From Variovorax sp. CF313 (lineage in GTDB: Bacteria > Pseudomonadota > Gammaproteobacteria > Burkholderiales > Burkholderiaceae_C), in the NCBI RefSeq assembly GCF_000282635.1, contig NZ_AKIW01000013.1, positions 97,520 through 161,519 on the forward strand: a stretch of DNA of 64,000 nucleotides, read 5' to 3'. Every line of letters starts with the position of its first letter. The first letter of the stretch is position 1. The position numbers and the translations under genes are program-made. The notes below the pieces were generated by a model. That model saw only the letters and a program-made list of their open reading frames with translations, ran no database searches and was not told the DNA's origin. Below, piece after piece: positions 53,271 through 61,414 of the stretch.

Positions 53271-53549
53271 TCAAGACACCAGCTGGCCTCGGGCCTTGTC
53301 CACCCATACCTGCAGGTTGTCGAGCAGGTCTTTCTGGCTGAAGGAGCAGCTTTCCTCGCTGAAGAGCGCGCTCGACTCCAGCCGGTCGAGCAGGCTCAGC
53401 AGCACCTCGCCGTAGCGCGGTGGCAGGGCGCCGAGCAGCTCGGTGCTGGTGCGGGCTTCGTTCGACAGCGTGGTGACGGATCCGCCGCCATCGGTGCGCA
53501 GGGCCGCGATGCGCGCGGCGATGGCGTCGAGTTGCTGTGCGGCGCTCAT
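53271..53549 (-). CDS. Hypothetical small protein (92 aa)
   Basis: 92 residues, mostly helical, no signal or membrane segment. It reads MSAAQQLDAIAARIAALRT to a hydrophobic central helix (PPRYGEVLLSLLDRLESSALF) and a C-terminus DLLDNLQVWVDKARGQLVS. I recognise no family. Its ATG overlaps the stop of the phosphodiesterase gene by 4 bp (ATGA), good evidence that it is expressed with it. Confidence 0.7.
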   Translation of the reverse strand: MSAAQQLDAIAARIAALRTDGGGSVTTLSNEARTSTELLGALPPRYGEVLLSLLDRLESSALFSEESCSFSQKDLLDNLQVWVDKARGQLVS

Positions 53550-54538
53550 TGCTTGTTCTTTCCGGGCGGCGGCAGCGACAGCCCGCGCTCGCGCATCAGA
53601 TCGCGCAGGATGTCCGGGTAGTCCGTGATGATCCCGTCCGCGCCCCAGTCCATCAGCCGCTGCATGTCGGCGCGCTGGTTAACGGTCCAGGGCAGCACCT
53701 TCAGGCCGAGCTTCTGAGCTTCCTTGATGACGGTGGGCGTCAGGTCGGCGAAGGCCGGCGACCAGATCACCGGGCCCGGTGCGTTGGCCGATGCGGCCCT
53801 GACCATCTGCGGCACCGAGACGAAGCCCGCCGCGTCGATCCCGGCCGTCCAGCGGCTGTCCTTCAGCGTGCGGGGCGTCGTCAGGTAGGCGCGGGGCAAT
53901 TGCGGCGCGAGCTTGCCGACCAGCGCCAGCGTGCGCCAGTCGAAGCTCTGGATCGTCACGCGGCCTGCCATCTTCGCCTTGTCGATCTCGGCGAGCAGCG
54001 CGCGCACCATCGGCTCGGGCGCGGCGGTTTCCTCCGGCCTGGTCGGATCGATCTTGGTCTCGATGTTGAAGTGCACCGTTGCCGCGTCGGCGCCGCGCGC
54101 CTGCACCTGCGCGAACAGCGCGGCCAGCGTCGGGATACGCTCGCCGTCGCGCGGCTGCTGCAGCGCGAACTGCTTGCCGTAGTTGCTCGCCGGATTGAGG
54201 CGGCCCACGTCGTAAGTCTGCAGCTGCGCCAGCGTGAGCGAGCGGATCGACGCGCCGCTGTTCGTTGGCAGCCAGGCGCCGCTGGCGTCGCGCGTGTGGT
54301 CGGGGTTGAGCGAGGTGTCGTGCGAGATCACGACCACGCCATCGACCGTGAGCCCGATGTCGAGTTCGAGCGTGGTCACGCCCAGGTCGATGGCGTTGGA
54401 GAACGCGGCCAGCGTGTTCTCGGGTGCCAGCCCGCGTCCGCCGCGGTGGGCTTCGAGGTCGAAGTGCTGCTTGGCCGTGGGTGCGATGGCGGCGCAGCCG
54501 GCGACGAGCAGGGCAGAGGCGAGGAGGACGTATTTCAT
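53546..54538 (-). CDS. Glycerophosphodiester phosphodiesterase, lipoprotein
   Basis: 330 residues. Lipobox LLVAGC puts the lipidated Cys at 15. The GDPD catalytic set is visible: EAHRGGRGLAPENTLAAF (His, Arg, Glu), ELDIGLTVDGVVVISHD (Glu-Asp metal ligands and second His), NIETKID, and late WTVNQRADMQRLMDWGADGIITDYPD in parts. It splits glycerophosphodiesters into glycerol-3-phosphate and an alcohol in the periplasm. Four-base overlaps on both sides tie it to the DUF1439 gene and the 92-residue gene. Confidence 0.94.
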   Translation of the reverse strand: MKYVLLASALLVAGCAAIAPTAKQHFDLEAHRGGRGLAPENTLAAFSNAIDLGVTTLELDIGLTVDGVVVISHDTSLNPDHTRDASGAWLPTNSGASIRSLTLAQLQTYDVGRLNPASNYGKQFALQQPRDGERIPTLAALFAQVQARGADAATVHFNIETKIDPTRPEETAAPEPMVRALLAEIDKAKMAGRVTIQSFDWRTLALVGKLAPQLPRAYLTTPRTLKDSRWTAGIDAAGFVSVPQMVRAASANAPGPVIWSPAFADLTPTVIKEAQKLGLKVLPWTVNQRADMQRLMDWGADGIITDYPDILRDLMRERGLSLPPPGKNKQ

Positions 54539-55116
54539 TTGAGCTGCACTTTGATGCCGTCGTCTTGCACAGTGATGTCGCCGATCTCGTAGGTCTTGCG
54601 CCCGACCGTCAGTTCGTTGGCCGTGAAGCTGCGCAGCACCTGGCCCTGCAGCAGCTCCTGCGCGACCAGGGCGCCGATTTTTTGCAGCCGCTCGGCATCG
54701 CGGCCTTCGATACCCTGCAGTTCGATGCGCTCGGCCTTGGGCTGGTCGAGCCGCAGCGCGCGCGCGGCTGCGTCGTACTTCAGTGCGCTGCTGACCGACA
54801 CCACGCCCTGCACCGGCGACGCCGCCAGCAGGGGGCTCGCGATGGTCAGCGTGGCCGTGATGGCTGCGCGGTTGGCCTGCGCGTCGAGGCCCAGCTGAGG
54901 ATCGCGCAGCCCGACCATGAAGATCTCGGCATAGCGCTCGGCCACCGGAAAACGCTTGGCGATCTGCATCTGCAGCTCGTCGCGGGTGGCGGTGTATTCG
55001 CTCGTGAAGAAATTGAAGCCGGCCAGTGCCGCGAAGGGCGCATGCAGGGCCGCGGCGCCCAGCAGCGCGCGCAGCACCCGGCGGCGGGAGGTGGGAAACG
55101 GGGTGCGGAGGTTCAT
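54535..55116 (-). CDS. DUF1439 (YceB-like) envelope protein
   Basis: 193 residues. The N-terminus SRRRVLRALLGAAALHAPFA is a Tat- or Sec-like signal, without a clear lipobox. The body fits the DUF1439 family (EYTATRDELQMQIAKRFPV, VSVSSALKYDAAARALRLDQ), a lipid-binding-like fold of unknown role. It overlaps the phosphodiesterase start by 4 bp. An 18 bp perfect palindrome lies 22 bp upstream of its ATG. Confidence 0.8.
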   Translation of the reverse strand: MNLRTPFPTSRRRVLRALLGAAALHAPFAALAGFNFFTSEYTATRDELQMQIAKRFPVAERYAEIFMVGLRDPQLGLDAQANRAAITATLTIASPLLAASPVQGVVSVSSALKYDAAARALRLDQPKAERIELQGIEGRDAERLQKIGALVAQELLQGQVLRSFTANELTVGRKTYEIGDITVQDDGIKVQLK

Positions 55117-55137
55117 GGGGGCTCCGAGCTTGCCACA

Positions 55138-55155
55138 GGCGGGAACGTTCCCGCC
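55138..55155. promoter_or_regulatory. 18 bp perfect palindrome upstream of the DUF1439 operon
   Basis: ggcgggaacgttcccgcc is fully symmetric around a central ACGT. It lies between the amino-acid ABC operon end (55187) and the DUF1439 start (55116). With no loop and no T run it looks more like a protein site than a terminator, though a hairpin could still form. No matching regulator gene is near. Confidence 0.5.
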
Positions 55156-55186
55156 AGTGCGATGGATCAGCGCACCCAGGCCAGAA

Positions 55187-55955
<769 letters not shown>

Positions 55956-55972
<17 letters not shown>

Positions 55973-56609
55973 GGGTCTTCCTCTCGAGGTTCTTGGCGTA
56001 CAGGCTCACGGGGAAGCACAGCACGAAATAAAGCAGGGCCACGCAGCTGAACACCACGAAGGGCTTGAAGGTGGCGTTCGAAATCATGCTGCCGGCCTTG
56101 GTGAGCTCGACGAAGCCGATCACCGAGGCGAGCGCCGTGCCCTTGATCACCTGCACCAGGAAGCCCACCGTCGGCGCGACCGCGATCTTCACGGCCTGCG
56201 GCAGGATCACATGGCGCATCTGCTCGGCGAAGCTCAGGGCCAGGCTGCCCGAGGCCTCCCACTGGCCCTTCGGGATCGAGGCCACGCAGCCGCGCCAGAT
56301 CTCGGTGAGAAAGGCGCTGGTGTACAGCGTGAGCGCCACGCTGGCCGCGGTCCACGCCGACACGTCGACGCCGAACAGCGCGATGCCGAAGTAGGCGAGG
56401 AACAGCTGCATCAGCAGCGGCGTGCCCTGGAACAGCTGCACATAGAGGCCGACGGCGCGGTTCATGGCGCTGCCGCCGCGCAGGCGCAGGAACAGCAGCA
56501 AGGCGCCGACCAGTCCGCCGCCGATGAAGGCGATGAGCGACAGCACGACAGTCCAGCGCAGCGCCATCAGCAGGTTGCGCAGGATGTCCCAGAGGGAAAA
56601 ATCGACCAT
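55956..56609 (-). CDS. Polar amino-acid ABC transporter permease (HisM/GlnP type)
   Basis: 217 residues, about five membrane helices. Family features: SLWDILRNLLMALRWTVVLSL at the N-terminus, VQLFQGTPLLMQLFLAYFG with the conserved GTP segment, and the coupling loop ALSFAEQMRHVILPQAVKI. It pairs with the permease encoded just upstream (22 bp) to form a heteromeric channel. Confidence 0.94.
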
Positions 56610-56631
56610 GGTGTGTGTGGCTTTCCCGCGT

Positions 56632-57294
56632 TCAGCGGCCGAAGAAGAATTTCGGCCCGGCCCAGTTGAGCAGCCGCCGCAGCGCGACCGCCAGGGCCAG
56701 GTAGATCAGCGTGGCAACGATGAAGGCCTCGAAGGCGCGGAAGTTGCGGCTCTGGATGAGGTTGGCCGCATAGCTCAGCTCCTCGGTGGAGATCTGCCCG
56801 CATACGGCCGAGCCCAGCATCACGATGATGATCTGGCTCACCATGGCGGGCCACACCTTCTTGAGTGCCGGCGGCAGCACCACGCGGGTGAACACCTGCG
56901 CCTTGCTGAGTGCCAGGCTCACGGCCGCTTCGATCTGCCCCTTGGGCGTGGCCTCGATGCCGGCGCGGATGATCTCGGTGGAGTAGGCCCCGAGGTTCAT
57001 CACCATCGCGATGATCGACGCTGTCTCCGGCGTGAGCTTGACGCCCGCCGCGGGCAGCCCGAAGAAGATGAAGAACAGCTGCACGATGAAGGGCGTGTTG
57101 CGGATCAGCTCCACGTAGGTGCCCACGATGGCGCGCAGCCATGCAGGGCCATTGGCACGCGCCCACGCGCAGAAGGTGCCCACGATCATGCCCAGCACGG
57201 TGCCCACGGCGGTGAGGCCGATGGTCCACGCCACCCCGCGAAGCAGCAGCGGCCACTCGGAGAGCACCGCGCCGAAATCAAACTCGATGTTCAT
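56632..57294 (-). CDS. Polar amino-acid ABC transporter permease
   Basis: 220 residues with about five helices. GTYVELIRNTPFIVQLFFIF and the coupling loop ALSKAQVFTRVVLPPALKKVW mark the His/Glu/Gln/Arg permease family. It is separated from the substrate-binding gene by a 119 bp gap that is largely repeat A copy 3, so transcription may cross a structured RNA before reaching this gene. Confidence 0.94.
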   Translation of the reverse strand: MNIEFDFGAVLSEWPLLLRGVAWTIGLTAVGTVLGMIVGTFCAWARANGPAWLRAIVGTYVELIRNTPFIVQLFFIFFGLPAAGVKLTPETASIIAMVMNLGAYSTEIIRAGIEATPKGQIEAAVSLALSKAQVFTRVVLPPALKKVWPAMVSQIIIVMLGSAVCGQISTEELSYAANLIQSRNFRAFEAFIVATLIYLALAVALRRLLNWAGPKFFFGR

Positions 57295-57310
57295 AAGTCA
57301 GTCTTCTCTT

Positions 57311-57409
57311 CGTGGAACGCCGCGGAACCGGCTTTGCCGGGCCGCAGGCGTTGCCCCCGGCGAGGGGGTGTGCGCAGCGACACGAAGTGCGCGAAGCATG
57401 GGGGAGCGC
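57311..57409 (-). repeat. Repeat A, copy 3 (inverted), inside the amino-acid ABC operon
   Basis: Read on the minus strand this matches copies 1 and 2: GCGCACTTCGTGTCGCTGCG, then CCCCC-TCGCC-GGGGG, then CCGGC-AAA-GCCGG and TTCCGCGGCGTTCC. Both hairpins are retained. It has the same orientation as the operon, as copies 1 and 2 do with their upstream genes, and lies between the binding-protein gene and the first permease gene. Confidence 0.78.
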
Positions 57410-57413
57410 TTGT

Positions 57414-58217
57414 TCAGACCGGCAGCTCGCCGGCGGCCTTGCCAAGCCACTTCTTCGACATGGCGTCCAGCGTGCCGTCCTTCTTGGCGGCGGCAATGAT
57501 CTCGTTGACCTTGGTCTTCAATGCGGTTTCGCCCTTGGCGACGCCGACGAAGCAGGGGCTGTCTTTCAGCAGCAGCTTGAACTCGGCGCTCACCTTCGGA
57601 TTCTTGGCGAGCATGTCGCCGGCGACCGCCGCGCTGGTCGCGATGGTTTGCGTCTGGCCGGCTACGAAGGCCGCGATCGTCGCGTTGTTGTCTTCGAAGC
57701 GGCGGTAGTCGACGTTCGGGGGGGCCACCTTGTTCAGTTCCTGGTCTTCCATTGCGCCGCGCGTCACGGCGACGGTCTTGCCGGCCATGTCGGCGAAGCT
57801 CGTGAGCTTCATGCTCTTGGCCGCATACACGGCCTGGAAGAAGGGCGCGTAGGCCGAGGTGAAGTCGATCACCTTCTCGCGCTCGGCGTTCTTGCCGAGC
57901 GTGGAGATCACGAGGTCGGCCTTGCGGGTCTGCAGGTACGGAATGCGGTTGGCGCTGGTCACGGGCACCAGCTCGACCTTGACGCCCAGCTTGGCGGCGA
58001 TCAGCTCGGCCATCTCGATGTCCAGGCCCTGGGGCTTCATGTTCCTGTCGACCGAGCCGTAGGGCGGGTAGTCGGTCGGCACGGCGATCTTGATGGTCTT
58101 GGCCTTGAGCACGTTGTCGAGTGCGTTCTGGGCCTGGGCGGCGCCCGTGGCGGCCATCATGGCGAGCGAAGCCAGTGCGAGCGCGAAGCGGCGTTTGGAC
58201 GGAGAAGAGAAGGTCAT
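57414..58217 (-). CDS. Amino-acid ABC transporter substrate-binding protein
   Basis: 267 residues. Signal peptide ends AQAQ near residue 30. The SBP family 3 fold is clear: TIKIAVPTDYPPYGSVDRNMK (in part), GLDIEMAELIAAKLGVKVE, RKADLVISTLGKNAEREKVID and a C-terminal DGTLDAMSKKWLG. Binds a polar amino acid or analogue in the periplasm. It overlaps the GntR gene by 4 bp at its start and is followed by repeat A. Confidence 0.94.
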   Translation of the reverse strand: MTFSSPSKRRFALALASLAMMAATGAAQAQNALDNVLKAKTIKIAVPTDYPPYGSVDRNMKPQGLDIEMAELIAAKLGVKVELVPVTSANRIPYLQTRKADLVISTLGKNAEREKVIDFTSAYAPFFQAVYAAKSMKLTSFADMAGKTVAVTRGAMEDQELNKVAPPNVDYRRFEDNNATIAAFVAGQTQTIATSAAVAGDMLAKNPKVSAEFKLLLKDSPCFVGVAKGETALKTKVNEIIAAAKKDGTLDAMSKKWLGKAAGELPV

Positions 58218-58993
58218 AGCAAGGCTCCTAGGTAAGACGAAGAATCGGAAGCAGGGGATGCGGCCGCCTTGCGGCGCTTGCCCTTGGGCGCCGCTGCGGC
58301 GGCGGTGTTCGTGTTCTGCAGCGGCGCCAGCGCATCGCGCAGCTGCGCGAGCGGATCGGCGGGCGCCTGCACGCGCAACGCCGACTGCACCGTGCCGATG
58401 TGCGCGGCCATCAGCGCCTCGGCGGCGGCGGGGTCGCCGCGCTCCAGCGCCGCGACGATCTGCACGTGGTCTTCGCACGACTGCACCGCGTCGTGCGTGG
58501 ACTGGTAGAGCATGGCGATCAGCGTGGTGCGCGCGGTGTAGTCGCGCAGCGTGTCGGCCAGCAGCGTGTTGCCCAGGCATTCGGCCAGGCACACATGGAA
58601 GTCGCCCAGCAGAAAACTGCGGTTGCCTACGTCGCTCTCTTTCAGTGCGGCTTTTTCACGCTGAAGGTGCGCTTTCAGCTCGCGCAGGGCGGCCTTGTCG
58701 ATCTTGCCGGCGCTGCCCGCGCTGCGGATCAGCCCCAGTTCGATGACGCGCCGGGCTTCGAAGGCCTCGCGCGCCTCGTCCTGCGAGGGCTCGATGACGA
58801 ACCAGCCGCGCCGTGCGCTCACCGTGACGATGCCGCGCGCCGCCAGCCGCGTGAGCGCCTCTCGCACGATGGTGCGGCTGCAGTCGAACAGCATCGCCAA
58901 CTGCTGCTCGCCCAGGCGCGAACCCGGCGCGAGCTTCTGCGCCATCACCGCTTCGATGATGCGTGCACTGATTTGGGATGCGGAAGTGGCCAT
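58214..58993 (-). CDS. GntR family regulator with FCD domain
   Basis: 259 residues from ATG 58993 (an ATG three codons upstream at 59002 is equally possible). The winged helix is at about residues 5-70 (PGSRLGEQQLAMLFDCSRTIV, REALTRLAARGIVTVSARRGW in parts); the FCD domain follows with likely metal histidines in LLGDFHVCLAECLGN, CEDHVQIVAAL and MAAHIGTV. The C-terminal 35 residues are Ala/Lys-rich. It is the first gene of the amino-acid ABC operon (4 bp overlap), and a partly palindromic 35 bp element lies just upstream. Confidence 0.92.
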   Translation of the reverse strand: MATSASQISARIIEAVMAQKLAPGSRLGEQQLAMLFDCSRTIVREALTRLAARGIVTVSARRGWFVIEPSQDEAREAFEARRVIELGLIRSAGSAGKIDKAALRELKAHLQREKAALKESDVGNRSFLLGDFHVCLAECLGNTLLADTLRDYTARTTLIAMLYQSTHDAVQSCEDHVQIVAALERGDPAAAEALMAAHIGTVQSALRVQAPADPLAQLRDALAPLQNTNTAAAAAPKGKRRKAAASPASDSSSYLGALL

Positions 58994-59010
58994 GGCCTGC
59001 ATACCAGCAG

Positions 59011-59045
59011 CTTCTGTGCCAATTGGTATGCAAGATATGTGCACC
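59011..59045. promoter_or_regulatory. 35 bp element at the GntR promoter, copy 1
   Basis: The stretch includes GTGCCAATTGGTATGCAAG, where TGCCAATTGGTA is a 12 bp palindrome with one mismatched pair, and ends in GTGCACC. It lies 18-52 bp upstream of the 58993 ATG. A copy identical at 30 of 35 positions is at 61346-61380. The inverted TNCCAATTGGNA core fits a GntR/FCD dimer site; autoregulation is inferred. Confidence 0.6.
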
Positions 59046-59068
59046 AAAAAGAGGCTGAGCAGCCTCTT
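59046..59068 (-). terminator. Rho-independent terminator of the 59076-59513 gene
   Basis: A perfect 8 bp stem (aagaggct 59049-59056, agcctctt 59061-59068) with 4-base loop lies 7 bp past the stop at 59076. On the minus strand the stem is extended by TTT to give TTTTT. It separates the secreted-protein gene from the GntR operon. Confidence 0.9.
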
Positions 59069-59075
59069 CAGGCCC

Positions 59076-59513
59076 TCAGAACCTGGCCGGGAAGTCGCCC
59101 TTCTCGAAGGCGGGAATCACCGCCTTGAGTTCCTCCACGCGCTCCAACGCGCAGAATTTCGGGTTGGCCTTGCTCTGCGCCGCGTGGAAGTCGATGCCGT
59201 TCATTTCGTGCATCAGCGCGTCCTGCTGGTACTTCTTGATCAGCTGCGCGACGGCGTTCGGGCGGTCGTACGGGATGCCGCAGGTCTTCGCCGCACCCAG
59301 GCGCGACCAGGCGAACTGGAGGTTCGGGTCCCAGCCCATTGCGTCCGGCCCGGTGAAGCCCTTGTCGTAGTGGTACTCGTAGACGTTCGACTCGATCTTG
59401 TAGGCGCCCATGCCGCCTTTGCCGCGGTAGCTGCCATAGTCGGCGGCCATGGCTGCATGCCCTGCCACAGCGGTAAGCAGGAGGATGGCGATGCGTGCTG
59501 TGCTCTTCTTCAT
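59076..59513 (-). CDS. Secreted protein of unknown function
   Basis: 145 residues with a signal peptide (STARIAILLLTAVAGHAAMA, cut near residue 23). The mature part starts ADYGSYRGKGGMGAYKIESN (in part) and has two cysteines, in KTCGIPYD and KFCALERVEE, that could form a disulfide. I recognise no family. It has its own terminator, and the gene before it on the same strand is 29 bp away. Confidence 0.75.
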   Translation of the reverse strand: MKKSTARIAILLLTAVAGHAAMAADYGSYRGKGGMGAYKIESNVYEYHYDKGFTGPDAMGWDPNLQFAWSRLGAAKTCGIPYDRPNAVAQLIKKYQQDALMHEMNGIDFHAAQSKANPKFCALERVEELKAVIPAFEKGDFPARF

Positions 59514-59542
59514 CTGGAATCTCTTGAAGGGTTTATTGGAGG

Positions 59543-60280
59543 CTATCTGGCAATGAAGGTCTCGCTGTCGTAGCCGTACCGGGAAAGCAGCGCATCGAAG
59601 GGTGGTTGCCGCAGCGAGGCAAGCAATTGCGCACGATCGGCCGGCTTGGCGTCGGTGCCCAGCAATTCTTTGCCGCGATCGAGATCCTTCCTGGCCAATT
59701 CACGCCGACCCTGCGCGTCGTACGCGAGGGCGCGGTACAGGTAAGCCCACGCATAGGTCGGTTGATAGCTCAGGCCCTCGGTGAAGGCTTCGGTTGCTTC
59801 GGGCCATTGCTTGAGCTCGCTCAAGGTCCTGCCCAGGTGGTAGTAGGCCGGCATGCCCGACAGGCCGAGCCGCTCGTCCTGCATCTTGCGAAGCAACTCG
59901 AGTGCCTTGGCGGGTTGTCCTGTGTCCCGGTACAGCGACGCTAGGTTGATGAAGTCCAAGGCCTCGCGGCGTGGCATCAGACGCTGGGATTCTTCGAGGT
60001 CACGGATCGCCTCGTCGTACTGTTCGATCTGCCTTCTCGCGTGGCTGCGCATCTTCAGCGCCAGGCCCTTCAGGATGGCGGTCTGCGGTCCGTTCTCGAC
60101 GCAACGGGTCCAGAGCGCCACGGCCCGGTCCGGTTGCTGATACCCGTCCTTGCTGGCGGTCAGGGGCAGGTTGCCGGCGGCACGGCATGCGCCCTGGCCC
60201 GTGAGGGGTCCCGACGCACAGCCGGCGACGGCCAGTCCCAGCGCGGCGGCCAGGACGAGTTTGATGCCGGTTTCGCTCAT
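59543..60280 (-). CDS. TPR-repeat lipoprotein
   Basis: 245 residues. Lipobox AVAGC gives lipidated Cys21. After a short Cys-containing head the protein is made of tetratricopeptide-like helical pairs (YDEAIRDLEESQRLMP, FINLASLYRDTGQPAKALELL, YHLGRTLSELKQWPEATEAF, AWAYLYRALAYDAQGRRELA). TPR lipoproteins assist assembly of envelope complexes; no specific partner is evident. It starts with a 4 bp overlap with the preceding gene. Confidence 0.85.
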   Translation of the reverse strand: MSETGIKLVLAAALGLAVAGCASGPLTGQGACRAAGNLPLTASKDGYQQPDRAVALWTRCVENGPQTAILKGLALKMRSHARRQIEQYDEAIRDLEESQRLMPRREALDFINLASLYRDTGQPAKALELLRKMQDERLGLSGMPAYYHLGRTLSELKQWPEATEAFTEGLSYQPTYAWAYLYRALAYDAQGRRELARKDLDRGKELLGTDAKPADRAQLLASLRQPPFDALLSRYGYDSETFIAR

Positions 60281-60981
60281 TGCTGCAGCGACGCGGGAAG
60301 GTCGGGACGCACGCGCTCCAGCAAGGGCGGCGTGACGGAGCCTTGCAAGGCGCAGGAGACTTTGGTCCGGCCGGGCGCCTTGTCGGCTTCGATAAGCAGC
60401 ACGCGCTCGACCGTGCCCTTCTGCGTCACCGACCCGGACTGGCCGCCACGGCGCCACGTGTCCATGGGATCGCCGATCCGCCGGGTTTCCGCTCGGGCCC
60501 ATTCGGCACCGTTCTTCACGACACGCTGGGCCGGCTGCAGCAGGCTGTTGAGGGCAGTCGCGGCCGTATCGGGCGTGCCTTCGACGTCGAAACCCCACCA
60601 GAGGAACGCGCCCATCGTCGCGTCATAGCTCACCTCGTTGCGCCAGGCGACCAGGCGCAGGCCCGCCACGTCGATCGGCCGGGCGAAAGACTGTCGCTGT
60701 CCTTTCTCCGACCGCGGGTCCGCCACCGCAGGGGCCGCCGTCGTCCCATTCATGGCAACTTCGACGCCCGATCCGAAGAGCTGCGGCTTCTGGCCCAGCA
60801 ACGTGAAAAACGACGCATCGCATTGCGCGAATGCGGCGAGCGCCGTCTTCGCTGCGTCCAGGTCGGGCGCGAGGTTGGCGGGCGCCGTGCCGGCGGCACC
60901 GGCCGAGAAAGACATGGCTGTGAAGCAAGTCAGGGTCGCCATGCGGCGGCCGAAGCCGATGTGGTCTTGATGTGTGCGCAT
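60277..60981 (-). CDS. Hypothetical exported protein
   Basis: 234 residues from ATG 60981. A hydrophobic segment (MATLTCFTAMSFSAGAAGTAP, starting about residue 14) suggests export, and an internal start at that Met is possible. The rest includes FAQCDASFFTLLGQKPQLFG, RLVAWRNEVSYDATMGAFLWWGFDVEG in parts and a C-terminal VSCALQGSV. I recognise no family. The TGA overlaps the TPR lipoprotein ATG, implying a two-gene unit. A TATAGT at 61068-61063 (minus) may be its -10 hexamer. Confidence 0.7.
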   Translation of the reverse strand: MRTHQDHIGFGRRMATLTCFTAMSFSAGAAGTAPANLAPDLDAAKTALAAFAQCDASFFTLLGQKPQLFGSGVEVAMNGTTAAPAVADPRSEKGQRQSFARPIDVAGLRLVAWRNEVSYDATMGAFLWWGFDVEGTPDTAATALNSLLQPAQRVVKNGAEWARAETRRIGDPMDTWRRGGQSGSVTQKGTVERVLLIEADKAPGRTKVSCALQGSVTPPLLERVRPDLPASLQQ

Positions 60982-61414
60982 TGCGCGATTCCTCCCATTT
61001 GATTGCGTTGCCCTTGTCGTCACTGGCGATGCAGGCCGCCCTCCATGCGACAAGGTGTGGGCACTATAAGAGGCTTGGAAGCGTCGGGCGGGCGCGCTTG
61101 CGCATCGGGCAAGGCAATCGCAAAGAAGTTGGCACCGGCGCCGGCGGGCGCGCGGCCGGGCCGGTCGGTGGTCAATCCATCCGGGCGCGCCTGTCTGTAG
61201 TCGCAGGGCGCATCGTGCGTGGCGATGACGTCAGTACCGCGCTCCTGGCCGGTGTCAGCCGACGTGCACGCCGGCAGTGCTGCGCTTCATCTGTGCCCGG
61301 ACTTCGCCCGCCGGCCAGGCGCGGGTCGATATGCCGACGTGCGAACTTCTGTGCCAACTGGTATGCAAGGCGCGTGCACCGAAATGGATCGCGGCCGGCC
61401 GGGCCGCACCGGCG
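60982..61414. other. 433 bp intergenic region without a recognised gene
   Basis: No convincing gene on either strand. It holds a possible minus-strand -10 (TATAGT, 61068-61063) for the upstream-facing gene, copy 2 of the 35 bp GntR-type element (61346-61380), and a GC hairpin GCGGCC-GGCCG-GGCCGC (61391-61407) just past the MFS stop that lacks a T run. Short open frames here have no family resemblance. It may be a scar of lost DNA. Confidence 0.5.
61346..61380. promoter_or_regulatory. 35 bp GntR-type element, copy 2
   Basis: Matches the element at 59011-59045 at 30 of 35 positions by hand alignment, in the same orientation. The five changes are four adjacent bases (atat to gcgc, same-strand reading reversed) and one in the palindrome core (GCCAACTGGTA). 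It lies in the gene-free gap behind the MFS gene, not in front of any recognised start. Confidence 0.6.
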
